From NCBI GenBank assembly GCA_003250455.1, contig QKGK01000119.1, positions 1 through 18,021 on the forward strand: a DNA stretch of 18,021 nt. Direction: 5' to 3'. The position numbers were made by a program, and so were the translations under genes. Origin of the DNA: Chloroflexota bacterium. GTDB taxonomy: Bacteria > Chloroflexota > Anaerolineae > Anaerolineales > UBA11579. The notes beneath the pieces were generated by a model. It was not told the DNA's origin, ran no database searches, and worked only from the letters and a program-made list of their open reading frames with translations. Positions 6,466-14,000 of this stretch are shown here, piece by piece (the stretch's first letter is position 1; every line of letters begins with the position of its first letter).

Positions 6466-7410
6466 TCAGTCGGATAACCGCACTAAAATCACGGTGATGT
6501 TATCCGGTCCTCCTGCCGCATTGGCTGCGTCCGCCAGGTTCTGGCAGGCGCGCTGGGGGTTGGGAGCTTCGCTGATGATCTGGAAGATGCGTTCTTCGGC
6601 CAACACGCCCCACAACCCGTCCGAGCAGATCATCAGGTAGCCGGGGTGCGGGAGAGACGCAGTGAAGATGTCTGGGTCGGGGGTGTCTCCCTGGCCGAGG
6701 GCGCGGTAGAGCATCGATTTTTGTGGGTGGACAGCGGCTTCTTCCGGGGTGATCTGCCCCAGTTCTTCGAGGCGTTTGACCAGCGAATGGTCCCTGGTGA
6801 GCAGCTGCATGCGTCCATCCAGATAAATTGCATAGGCCCGGCTGTCGCCCACGTGGGCGAGGGTCATCTGAGTGCCGATCGAGATCACCGCTGTGAGCGT
6901 GGTCCCGCCGCCGGGTGCGGTTTCCAGCACGCTCTTATGGGAGTGCTGTACGCCCATCTTCATGATCTCCTGAAGCGATTCGCTGGGCGGGATAGGATCC
7001 ATGCCGTAGAGCGACCCAAAAAGTTTTTCTACCAGGAAGGTGCCCATGGTGCGGACAGCGGCTTCACTGGCTTTTTCTCCGTAACTGTGGCCGCCCATGC
7101 CATCGGCGAGCACAAAGACCCCAAACGGAAGAGAGGTTGTACCCGCGCCGATCAGGGAAGCCTGGAGAAAGATGGCGTCTTCATTTTTATCCCGCAGCTG
7201 CCCGACATTGCGGGCAGAGCCAACTACCAGCTGCATGGGCTCGACCCGTTGGCCTTTGGACGAAATCTCGCTGAGCTGCTCTTCAGAGAGGGGGGCGGTT
7301 TCCGCTTCGCTGGTTTGCCTTTCAGCAGGGACAGGCTGCGTGCGGACATCCCCGGGGGGAGCTTTGGTGGTTTCTTTTCGGTTGAAGAGTGAGTCAAAGA
7401 ATTTTTTCAC
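6466..7410 (-). CDS. PP2C-type (PPM) Ser/Thr protein phosphatase
   Basis: Metal-dependent phosphatase of 314 aa that should reverse the action of the neighbouring kinase. The PPM motifs appear in order: RDKNEDA (73-79), ADGMGGH (102-108), GGGTTLTAV (167-175), HVGDSRAY (186-193), TRDHS, CSDGLWG (262-268) and GPDNITVI (301-308). The metal-binding aspartates D78, D103, D264 and D303 are all there. An N-terminal extension of about 58 residues is hydrophilic, low in complexity and rich in Thr/Ser, and could carry phosphosites for the FHA protein. The start is GTG, supported by AAGGA upstream. It follows the kinase by 29 nt and precedes the J-VWA gene by 7 nt. No membrane helix. Confidence 0.96.
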   Translation of the reverse strand: MKKFFDSLFNRKETTKAPPGDVRTQPVPAERQTSEAETAPLSEEQLSEISSKGQRVEPMQLVVGSARNVGQLRDKNEDAIFLQASLIGAGTTSLPFGVFVLADGMGGHSYGEKASEAAVRTMGTFLVEKLFGSLYGMDPIPPSESLQEIMKMGVQHSHKSVLETAPGGGTTLTAVISIGTQMTLAHVGDSRAYAIYLDGRMQLLTRDHSLVKRLEELGQITPEEAAVHPQKSMLYRALGQGDTPDPDIFTASLPHPGYLMICSDGLWGVLAEERIFQIISEAPNPQRACQNLADAANAAGGPDNITVILVRLSD

Positions 7411-7439
7411 AGTTGATCCTTGGGATTTTCAGGATGCGC

Positions 7440-9317
7440 TCAGGCGAGCAAAGCATACACCATCCGGTCGGTCGAGCCGAAATAGATCATATCGTCGTTG
7501 GCAGCGACTGTCCCGGTGATGGGGGCTTCGGTGGAAAACTTCCAGCGCAGCTGCCCGGATTCTGCGTCCAGGCAGTACATATTGCGGTCTACGGAGCCGA
7601 CATAGATGGCATCTTTATAAAAGGTGGGGGAGGCGCTGATCTGGTGTTCGGTTTTGTAGCGCCAGTTCTCTTTGGCGGTTTGGGCATTGATGCTGTAGAT
7701 ATAGTGGTCGGCAGCGCCAACATACAGGTTGTTATCCACCACGATTGGCGTGGAGATAGAGCCGCGCCCCAGCCGGAATCGCCAATGTACCCAGCCGGTG
7801 TTGGCATCCAGGGCATAGACGGTGCTGTCCAGCGAGGTGAAAAAGAGGACGTCGTTGGTAATGGTGGGAGAGGATGTGATCCCCCGCTTGGCCCTGTAAC
7901 GCCACTTGGCGTTGCCGCCAAAGTCCATGCAGATCATTTCACCGGCTTCGGTGCCGACGTAGACGTACTCCTGCGTGATATAGGGCGTGGAACGGATCTG
8001 TGCACCGGCATCTATCTTCCATGAGAGGCGGCCGGTAGCTACATTGATGGCGTGCAGGAAGCCGTCATCGGAGCCGATGAAGATATGCCCCTGGGCTATC
8101 CTCGGGGAAGAGCGGAAGGGGCCGTCTCCGTAATAGGTCCACACCACGCTGCCGGAGCGCAGCGAGATGGCGTGGACGCGGTGGTCTTCTGAGCCAATAT
8201 AGATGTTGTTCTCGTAAACGGCTGGCTTTCCGGTCAGCCCGCCGTCCGTGGCGTACTTCCAGAAGAATTTGCCGTTGGAGGCATCCAGCGCATAGAGGTT
8301 GTGATCGTAGCTGGGGACAAAAAGCCCGCCGTTATAGAACAGGGCGCTGCCGCGGATCTCATCTTCACATTCAAAGGTCCAAACGGGTTTGACCCCTTTG
8401 AAACCAACAGAGGCGGTGGGGATCATGTATCCTGGCAGGGAACCGGTCTTCTTGCCGGCGGTGATGAGCGCTTCTTTCATATCGTCTGCGTTGTCGAAGC
8501 GGTCTTTGGAGTCATATTCCAAGGCGCGTTCGATCACCGCGACCAGTTCGTCGGAGATGCTGGGGTTGCTCTCCTGGATGGGGCGTTCGCCAAAGGAGAA
8601 GGGTGCTTCGAGGCGCGGGTCCTTGAGGGTGAGCAGGTGGTGCAGGGTAGCGCCGAGGGCGTAGATATCCACTTTGGGCGTAGCTTCGCCGCGGTACTGA
8701 TCAGGCGGGGAGTAGCCCTGCGTGCCGATCATGGTGTTCTTTTCTTTGGGGTCGAACAGTTTGGCAATCCCAAAATCCACCAGCATGATATGGTTCTGGG
8801 GGGTGATCATGATATTCGAGGGTTTGATGTCCCGGAAGATGATCGGTTCCGGCTGGCGGGCATGCAGGTATTGGAGCACGTCGCATAATTCGATCCCCCA
8901 GGTGACCACCTGGGCTTCGGGGAAGAAGGAGGTCACTTCGGAGAGGATCGTATCCAGGTCTCTCCCGGTGACCAGTTCCATCACCAGGTAGGCCCGGTCG
9001 TTGCGCATGAAATAATCGTAGATGCGGGGAATGGACTGGTGGCGCAGGGTGGCGAGGATATTGGATTCGCGCTCATAGTTGAGGTAGATCTTCTTGCGCA
9101 CCAGGGGGTCACTGATCTGGGAGATCATCTCCTTGATGGCGACCAGGCGGATGGCTTTAAAGTTCTTGTCTCGGGCGCGGTACACGGTACCCATACCACC
9201 TACACCGATGATGTCCTGGATTTCGTAGCGATCCATGAGGATTTCGCCCGGCTTAAGCTGCATACCGGGGGTCTTGTCGGAATCGATTCCAAGATTGCGA
9301 GTTGTCGGGTCTGTCAA
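7440..9317 (-). CDS. Soluble Ser/Thr protein kinase with C-terminal PQQ-like beta-propeller
   Basis: Hanks-type kinase of 625 aa. Kinase domain about 31-285: glycine loop GVGGMGTVY (38-46), K62 in VAIK, catalytic loop FRDIKPSN (161-168; Phe replaces the His of HRD but R162 and D163 remain), DFG (181-183), and SPPDQY in the APE position. After a short linker comes a propeller with repeated LYALDAxxGxxxW-type motifs: seven complete repeats, with an N-terminal PVWTFE strand and a C-terminal MVYALLA strand that could close an eighth blade. Unlike PknB-type receptors it has no membrane helix, so the propeller should be cytosolic. Start is TTG, backed by AAGGAG 6 nt upstream; the next candidate is the ATG at codon 19. 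First gene of the six-gene operon. Confidence 0.95.
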   Translation of the reverse strand: MTDPTTRNLGIDSDKTPGMQLKPGEILMDRYEIQDIIGVGGMGTVYRARDKNFKAIRLVAIKEMISQISDPLVRKKIYLNYERESNILATLRHQSIPRIYDYFMRNDRAYLVMELVTGRDLDTILSEVTSFFPEAQVVTWGIELCDVLQYLHARQPEPIIFRDIKPSNIMITPQNHIMLVDFGIAKLFDPKEKNTMIGTQGYSPPDQYRGEATPKVDIYALGATLHHLLTLKDPRLEAPFSFGERPIQESNPSISDELVAVIERALEYDSKDRFDNADDMKEALITAGKKTGSLPGYMIPTASVGFKGVKPVWTFECEDEIRGSALFYNGGLFVPSYDHNLYALDASNGKFFWKYATDGGLTGKPAVYENNIYIGSEDHRVHAISLRSGSVVWTYYGDGPFRSSPRIAQGHIFIGSDDGFLHAINVATGRLSWKIDAGAQIRSTPYITQEYVYVGTEAGEMICMDFGGNAKWRYRAKRGITSSPTITNDVLFFTSLDSTVYALDANTGWVHWRFRLGRGSISTPIVVDNNLYVGAADHYIYSINAQTAKENWRYKTEHQISASPTFYKDAIYVGSVDRNMYCLDAESGQLRWKFSTEAPITGTVAANDDMIYFGSTDRMVYALLA

Positions 9318-9399
9318 AACGCGCTCCTTGCAGTTGATGCCTGTGGATTGACGGTAAACTTAATTTAGCCCACCGGTCGTGAAGAGACCTATGGGGCTA

Positions 9400-9413
9400 C
9401 CTATAATTATAGG
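9400..9413 (-). promoter_or_regulatory. Palindrome CCTATAATTATAGG containing a -10 hexamer for the kinase operon
   Basis: A perfect 14-nt palindrome. Read on the minus strand it contains TATAAT (9411-9406), which would give a leader of about 80 nt to the kinase TTG. No good -35 lies 16-18 nt upstream (best TCATTA). The symmetry would also suit an operator overlapping the promoter. Confidence 0.35.
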
Positions 9414-9466
9414 GGCATCGTAAAGTTTTAATGAGTAATTCGCATAATAAGTTCATGATGAAAACC

Positions 9467-9490
9467 GAATACCCTGGTATTCATTATAAT
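9467..9490 (-). promoter_or_regulatory. Second candidate -10 with abutting operator-like inverted repeat
   Basis: Minus-strand TATAAT (9488-9483) is directly followed by the inverted repeat GAATACC-CT-GGTATTC (9467-9482), so a dimeric repressor bound there would cover the expected start point near 9476. No clear -35 was found. A smaller palindrome, TTCATGATGAA (9452-9462), follows. Confidence 0.35.
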
Positions 9491-9676
9491 GCGATTTCAA
9501 AATGGGGCTATTGGTTCAAAGGTACAGTTTGAGTTGGATACAAAACTGGTGTGAGATTCTACTGATCTGGCAGCCAGTCAACCAGTAATCAGGCACCGAG
9601 GGAACGCAAAAACAGGTTCGCAGGTGCCATGCCTGGAAAATTTAGGAAAACGTTTTACAACATTCAGGCGTCGTGC

Positions 9677-10462
9677 TCACGCTGACCGAGGAACCAGTTG
9701 GCCGCGCACCTTTTCTGCCAGGGCCGGGCTGGCGGCCATCACGGTGGGGTAATCGGTCTGCTGGAAGCCTTCCTGCACAATATACGGGAAAGGCGAGCCG
9801 CCGCTGTGCAGCATGGCGAACCCCCCGGCTTCTTCCAGTATCAGCCACCCTCCGGCAATATCCCAAATCTTGGTGCTGGCCTGGAACCCGGCGATGGCCG
9901 CGCCGCGCGCCACACAGCAAAAATCGTAAGCGGCCGCGCCCAGGATGCGGGTCTTGTAGCGCACGCTCACCTGATAGCGCCGGAATGTGCGGGAGCAGCA
10001 GGAAAAGAACGCCGTCGTCCCGTACGAATCTTCGGGAGACGTTTGCAGCGGCTGCTGGTTGAGCCAGGCCCCCTGCCCACGTTGGGCGGAATAGAGTTCG
10101 TTGAAGAGGGGGAAATACAGCGCGGCGGTGTCGGGGTACCCGTCCACCAGCCGGGCAATGGAAACGCCCCAGGTGTGCAGCCCCAGGCTGAAGTTGGTGG
10201 TGCCATCCAGGGGGTCGATCACCCACATAGGGCGGCCCGGTTGATACTGGGCAATGCCGCTTTCTTCGGTGAGGATCTGGTCATCGGGGTAAGCGGCCTG
10301 GATGGCGCCGCGGATCAGTTCATCGGCGGCCAGGTCGGCCTCGGTGACAACGGTGCGGTCTGCTTTTTGCATGGATGCGGTGCCGCTGAGCCGGAAGAAC
10401 CCGGACAGCAGGTCTCCGGCCTGGCGGGCCAGGGATTCGGCAAAGGTGAGCGTAGTATCCAT
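9677..10462 (-). CDS. Inositol-monophosphatase-family phosphatase
   Basis: Mg-dependent sugar-phosphate phosphatase of about 261 aa from the ATG. Numbering from that ATG, the family metal-site motifs are TEADLAAD (about 40), the EES glutamates (about 66), DPLDGTTNFS (about 83) and WDIAGGWLILEEAGG (about 200), all intact. Substrate could be inositol phosphate, another sugar phosphate or PAP; sequence alone does not decide. An in-frame TTG 15 nt earlier (10477) is possible, but a candidate extended -10 at 10493-10501 would leave it a leader of only about nine bases, so I prefer the ATG at 10460-10462; neither has a good ribosome site. It lies 110-125 nt behind the DinB-like gene and may have its own promoter. 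Confidence 0.92.
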   Translation of the reverse strand: MDTTLTFAESLARQAGDLLSGFFRLSGTASMQKADRTVVTEADLAADELIRGAIQAAYPDDQILTEESGIAQYQPGRPMWVIDPLDGTTNFSLGLHTWGVSIARLVDGYPDTAALYFPLFNELYSAQRGQGAWLNQQPLQTSPEDSYGTTAFFSCCSRTFRRYQVSVRYKTRILGAAAYDFCCVARGAAIAGFQASTKIWDIAGGWLILEEAGGFAMLHSGGSPFPYIVQEGFQQTDYPTVMAASPALAEKVRGQLVPRSA

Positions 10463-10492
10463 TTGAGAGGTGTCCAATCGGTAGGTTGGTGT

Positions 10493-10501
10493 ATTGTAAC
10501 A
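10493..10501 (-). promoter_or_regulatory. Candidate extended -10 for the inositol-monophosphatase gene
   Basis: On the minus strand TGT-TACAAT (10501-10493) matches an extended -10 (TGn plus a 5/6 TATAAT). The -35 position reads GGAACA, a weak match. The start point would fall near 10486, giving a leader of about 24 nt to the ATG at 10462. Confidence 0.3.
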
Positions 10502-10586
10502 TGCCGGATTGGCGCTGTTCCATCATGGGGTAAGCAGTATAACCACGCCAAACCACCCATAGGTACCAACAGGATGATAAAGGGTG

Positions 10587-11087
10587 CTATCCTCCCTCAG
10601 AAGGCCAGACACCTCCAAAGACATACAGCGCGTAATCCTGCTCGAAGGTTGGCGCGCCAAGCTGGTTGAGCATGGTCAGCAGCAGGGAGCGGTGGTCAAC
10701 GCCATGCGCAACTACATGGAACAGGGCTTCCCATAACGGTATTTCTACCCCCAAGCCAGAAAATACTACATTCAAAGACTCATCATCCAGCCGGCTCAGG
10801 TAATCCCTCACGAATGCTTCGGTTTGCCTGGTATATTCTCGCACGCTTTCCCGGTCCGGAAAATTGGTATGGTCCTGCGTACCTTCCCACATTCCCCCAT
10901 CCAGCGCCTTGATCCAGCTCCTGTCAATGTCGGCCAGATGCACAAGCTGTTTGCGCACCGAGACCCCATAACCCGGTAATTCCTGAGAAAATTGGGCGTC
11001 ATCCAGCTGCGAAACCGCCTCGTCCCAAACCTTCCGGTTCATGGAAAAGTGATAATCAAATAATTGGCGAATCTGATCAGCTTTCAT
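10587..11087 (-). CDS. DinB-like four-helix metal-dependent protein
   Basis: A 166-aa helical protein of the DinB/YfiT-like superfamily. The three-histidine metal site is visible: H50 in LVHLADIDRSW and the pair H128/H132 in HVVAHGVDHRS, the family's most conserved segment. The superfamily includes thiol-dependent transferases and hydrolases (bacillithiol, mycothiol) and many members of unknown role; DNA-damage induction should not be assumed from the name. It begins 6 nt after the stop of the amidohydrolase-CYTH gene with no good ribosome site of its own, so it is almost certainly co-transcribed and translationally coupled. That suggests a role near purine-nucleoside salvage, but this is inference. 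Confidence 0.9.
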   Translation of the reverse strand: MKADQIRQLFDYHFSMNRKVWDEAVSQLDDAQFSQELPGYGVSVRKQLVHLADIDRSWIKALDGGMWEGTQDHTNFPDRESVREYTRQTEAFVRDYLSRLDDESLNVVFSGLGVEIPLWEALFHVVAHGVDHRSLLLTMLNQLGAPTFEQDYALYVFGGVWPSEGG

Positions 11088-11093
11088 AGATGT

Positions 11094-13082
11094 TTACGCC
11101 CTGCCGGCCTGGTCGACAATCTCGGCGTAGTCCTGGGTAACCGTCTCGCCGGGGTCTGCGCCCAAAATGGTGATCAGTTCGGCGATCAGGGCGGCTTTTT
11201 CCTGTGCGTCGGTGCGGCTCCAGGTGCGCGATTTGACCTCCAGGTAGTGGCCGAGCTGCGGTTTGGAAACTGTATCAATATTGACGTAGAATTCCTCGCC
11301 CTTGTAGCGCACCAGCCAGCGCAGGCGGTCTTTCTCGATGGAAAGCTCGTCGTCCGGGGTGAAGTACTCGCGCAGGAAGCGCAGGCTTTGCGTGGAGGGA
11401 GCCAGGAATCGGCTGCGGGAGAGCAGCACCTTGCTGGGAAATTCTTCTTCGCGGGCCGGGCCGACATGGGTCAGGCGGGCGCGCACATATTCCACCTCAC
11501 CTTTGGTATTGATGAACTCATCCTCCCGGTGTCGGACGGAACCCTGGGTGGGGTCGTCGAACAGGAAGTAGGTGTCGAACTCGTGGTAGTGGCGGGAGTA
11601 AACCACTTCGATCTCCGGCTTTTGCAGCGAATTGACGATCGGGTCTGTGTCCGGGATGCGTACCTTGGCCTGCACCTCGTAGCTCTCACCTTCAGTGGCG
11701 CCGCCAATGGCGATCAGCTTGGCGAGCACGGATTCCTCACGCAGGATGAGGAACTGGTCGATCTTCTGGGCGTAAACTTCGGCCTGGGCCAACAGGGTAG
11801 GCAGGTCGATGGTGAGCAGTTCGTGATCGCGCATCACCCAGCGCCCGTTGACCATTACATCGCTGACATCGGTGGACTTGCCGGCGTAGACCAGTTGGGC
11901 ATAGATGCCGTTGGGGTCGCGGCGGAAGCGCGGGCTGTTGTGCAGGGTGTCGATGTCCACCAGGATCAGGTCGGCGCGCTTGCCGGGTTCGATCGAGCCG
12001 GTCAGGTGGCCGATGTGCATGGCTTCCGCCCCCATGCGGGTGGCCATCAGCAGGGCCTCATTGGCAGGCAGCGCGGTGGGGTCGTTCTCGCGGGTTTTAG
12101 CCATAAAGGCGGCCAGGCGCACTTCTTCGAACATGTCCAGGTCGTTGTTGGAGGAAGGGCCGTCCGTGCCGATGCCGACATTCAGCCCTTCGTCCAGCAT
12201 CTGGGTGACCGGGGCCATCCCTGAAGCCAGCTTCATGTTGGAGGAGGGGTTGTGGGCGATCCCGGCGTTATTGTGCTTGAGGGTGATGATCTCGCCGTAG
12301 TCCAGGTGGACGCAGTGGGCCAGGAGGACTTTGGCATCGAACAGGTTCTGCTTTTTGATGTAGGGCACTACCGGCATACCCTGCTCCTTGCGCATATTTT
12401 CCACCTCGAAGGCGGTCTCGGCAATGTGGGTGTGCAGGGGGACGTCGAATTCGGCGGCCAGGGCGGCGCAGTCCTGCAGGATGTCGGCGGTGCAGGTGTA
12501 GGGGGCGTGCGGGGAAACCGCCGGGATGATCAGGTGATGGTTTTTCCAACCGACGATGAACTCGCGGGCCGCGGCCAGGGAGTCTTCGTATGAGGGGGCG
12601 TCTGGCGCAGGGAATTTGAGCACGGTCTGGCCGAGTACGGCGCGCAGGCCGGCTTCTACGGTGGCTTTAGCAACGTCTTCCTCAAAATAGTACATATCCG
12701 CAAAAGCGGTCACCCCGGTGCGGATGAACTCGGCACAGCCGATCAGCGTGCCGAGTCGGACGAATTCGGGGGAGACGAACTCGCGCTCTACGGGCATCAT
12801 GTATCCCAGCAGCCACACGTCCAGGCGCAGGTCGTCTGCCAGGCCGCGCAGCAGGGTCATGGGGACATGTGTGTGGGCGTTGACCAGCCCGGGCATGAGC
12901 ACCTTTTTCCCGCAGTCCAGGGTGGGGGCGTCGGGGAACTCTTTTTTCAGGTCTTCTTCCGGGCCGACCGCCAGGATAGAGTCGCCTTTGACAGCCACTG
13001 CACCGGGTTCAAACTGGCGCATGGTCTTGTCCATGGTGAGGACGATCGCATTGGTGAATAACAGATCAGCAGTAGATGACAT
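11094..13082 (-). CDS. MTA/SAH-type deaminase (amidohydrolase) fused to a CYTH-like triphosphate-tunnel domain
   Basis: A 662-aa two-domain protein. Residues about 5-435 form a metal-dependent amidohydrolase of the MtaD/TrzA group: PGLVNAHTHVPMTLLRG with zinc ligands H70/H72, VSPHAPYTC, HTHIAET (219-222), HCVHL, NPSSNMKLASG and GTDGPSSNNDLDMFEE with D307. It should deaminate methylthioadenosine, S-adenosylhomocysteine or a related purine; the exact substrate is inferred. Residues about 465-655 resemble CYTH domains: E469-V-Q-A-K473 (ExExK with the second Glu as Gln), RHREDE, VRARL, the LSRSR basic patch and YLEVKSRT near 613-620. CYTH proteins act on triphosphorylated compounds. Ordinary MtaD enzymes end near 430 aa, so the C-terminal part is additional. 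AAGGA precedes the ATG by 6 nt. Confidence 0.9.
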   Translation of the reverse strand: MSSTADLLFTNAIVLTMDKTMRQFEPGAVAVKGDSILAVGPEEDLKKEFPDAPTLDCGKKVLMPGLVNAHTHVPMTLLRGLADDLRLDVWLLGYMMPVEREFVSPEFVRLGTLIGCAEFIRTGVTAFADMYYFEEDVAKATVEAGLRAVLGQTVLKFPAPDAPSYEDSLAAAREFIVGWKNHHLIIPAVSPHAPYTCTADILQDCAALAAEFDVPLHTHIAETAFEVENMRKEQGMPVVPYIKKQNLFDAKVLLAHCVHLDYGEIITLKHNNAGIAHNPSSNMKLASGMAPVTQMLDEGLNVGIGTDGPSSNNDLDMFEEVRLAAFMAKTRENDPTALPANEALLMATRMGAEAMHIGHLTGSIEPGKRADLILVDIDTLHNSPRFRRDPNGIYAQLVYAGKSTDVSDVMVNGRWVMRDHELLTIDLPTLLAQAEVYAQKIDQFLILREESVLAKLIAIGGATEGESYEVQAKVRIPDTDPIVNSLQKPEIEVVYSRHYHEFDTYFLFDDPTQGSVRHREDEFINTKGEVEYVRARLTHVGPAREEEFPSKVLLSRSRFLAPSTQSLRFLREYFTPDDELSIEKDRLRWLVRYKGEEFYVNIDTVSKPQLGHYLEVKSRTWSRTDAQEKAALIAELITILGADPGETVTQDYAEIVDQAGRA

Positions 13083-13143
13083 GGAAATCCTTTCCGAGAT
13101 CAGGACAGAGGAACAAATCTAAAGATTGCACTTGGTTTTATGT

Positions 13144-13172
13144 ATAATACGGGATTGTCCCGCGGAAGGCAA
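13144..13172 (-). promoter_or_regulatory. Sigma-70-type promoter for the amidohydrolase-CYTH/DinB operon
   Basis: Minus strand: -35 TTGCCT (13172-13167), 17-nt spacer, -10 TATTAT (13149-13144). The start near 13137 gives a leader of about 54 nt. The spacer contains the inverted repeat CGGGA-TTG-TCCCG (13150-13162), a possible operator. Confidence 0.45.
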
Positions 13173-13244
13173 GATGGTTGTTTAGTCAACCTGGGTCTGA
13201 AAAAGCAACTCCGTGTTGAATTTCGGGCACTTTTATTGCAAAGC

Positions 13245-13271
13245 TTGACTATAATAAAAAAACCCTATAAT
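13245..13271 (+). promoter_or_regulatory. Candidate promoter for the ankyrin gene
   Basis: TTGACT (13245-13250) and TATAAT (13266-13271) with a 15-nt spacer, slightly short but both hexamers are good and the surroundings are AT-rich. The start would be near 13278, about 59 nt before the GTG. A small inverted repeat (AGCTT-TTT-AAGCT) lies in the leader just before the ribosome site. Confidence 0.4.
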
Positions 13272-13336
13272 TAACATATCTACTTTTTTGAAATCATAGA
13301 AGCTTTTTAAGCTCGAACCCTGTTTGGAGGAACCTG

Positions 13337-13999
13337 GTGGATATATTTGAACTCGTCAAATCTGGGGAAAGCAAAGATGTATTGAAAGCGGTTGCCGACC
13401 GCCCTGCATTGGTGTACCAAAGAGATATCAGCGGACAACGACCGATGATGGTTGCACTGTATCATGGGAAGCGTGAGCTTGCCTCCCAACTGCGCACCCG
13501 CATGGAAGAGATCAATATCTGGGAAGCGGCAGCATTGGGAGAATTGGAAGCGGTGGAAGAATTTGTTGCGCAGGATGCAAAATCCAAAGACGCATTTGCG
13601 CTGGATGGGTTTACTCCGTTGGGTCTTGCTAGCTTCTTTGGCCAGGTGATTATCGTTGGCTGGCTGCTGGCACATGGCGCAGATCCCAACCGCCCCGCCC
13701 GAAACCGGATGACCGTTTATCCGATCCACAGTGCGGCTGCACACCGGGATATGACCGCTTCGCTTTCGATGGTGAGGCTGCTGGTGGAACACGGTGCCAA
13801 AGTGAATGTGGCTCAGCAAGGCGGTTGGACGCCGCTGCACCAGGCGGCCGACCATGGGCACGAAGAACTGGCCCGCTACCTGCTGAAAATGGGAGCAGAC
13901 CGCACCCTGGAGGCGGATGACAGGCGCATTGCTGCCGATATGGCCCGCGGGAGTGGGTACCCCCACCTGGCTGAACTGCTGGATATCAAGGTCTTTTAG
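13337..13999 (+). CDS. Ankyrin-repeat protein
   Basis: A 220-aa cytosolic protein made almost wholly of ankyrin repeats, which mediate protein-protein contacts. The clearest repeats are about 90-120 (DGFTPLGLASFFGQ...LLAHGADPN), 127-158 (HSAAAHRD...LLVEHGAKVNV) and 161-193 (GGWTPLHQAADHGH...LLKMGADRT); two degenerate ones precede them and a capping helix follows. No signal peptide or catalytic domain. The start is GTG at 13337-13339, supported by GGAGG 6 nt upstream. It is transcribed divergently from the amidohydrolase-CYTH gene across a 254-nt gap and convergently with the pyrophosphatase-like gene, leaving only 1 nt between the stop codons. Partner unknown. Confidence 0.93.
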   Translation: MDIFELVKSGESKDVLKAVADRPALVYQRDISGQRPMMVALYHGKRELASQLRTRMEEINIWEAAALGELEAVEEFVAQDAKSKDAFALDGFTPLGLASFFGQVIIVGWLLAHGADPNRPARNRMTVYPIHSAAAHRDMTASLSMVRLLVEHGAKVNVAQQGGWTPLHQAADHGHEELARYLLKMGADRTLEADDRRIAADMARGSGYPHLAELLDIKVF

Positions 14000-14000
14000 T

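Larger units (their letters stand above)
9318..9676. other. 359-nt gap holding the likely kinase-operon promoter region
   Basis: No coding sequence seen on either strand. It separates the stop of the inositol-monophosphatase gene from the kinase start, so it should contain that gene's 3' end signals and the operon promoter. The middle, about 9395-9500, is AT-rich with several palindromes listed separately. The part nearest 9677 holds no obvious intrinsic terminator. Confidence 0.7.

Noticed and set aside
5424..6497. 357-codon plus-strand open frame opposite the J-VWA gene
   Set aside because: Antisense shadow; translation shows no recognisable fold and the opposite strand has clear J and VWA motifs.
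7440..9317. Pseudokinase interpretation because HRD reads FRD
   Set aside because: The arginine, catalytic aspartate, lysine, glycine loop and DFG are all present; Phe at the first position occurs in active bacterial kinases.
3413..9317. Type VI secretion phosphorylation pathway (PpkA/PppA/Fha)
   Set aside because: Kinase, phosphatase and FHA are present, but no secretion structural gene is in the window, and the kinase lacks the membrane anchor of PpkA.
10587..11087. DNA-damage (SOS) function from the DinB name
   Set aside because: The superfamily label reflects fold and metal site only; no LexA-type operator was seen upstream of the operon.
11064..12224. 386-codon plus-strand open frame opposite the deaminase-CYTH gene
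   Set aside because: Antisense shadow of a strongly supported enzyme; composition is typical of frame mirroring in GC-rich DNA.
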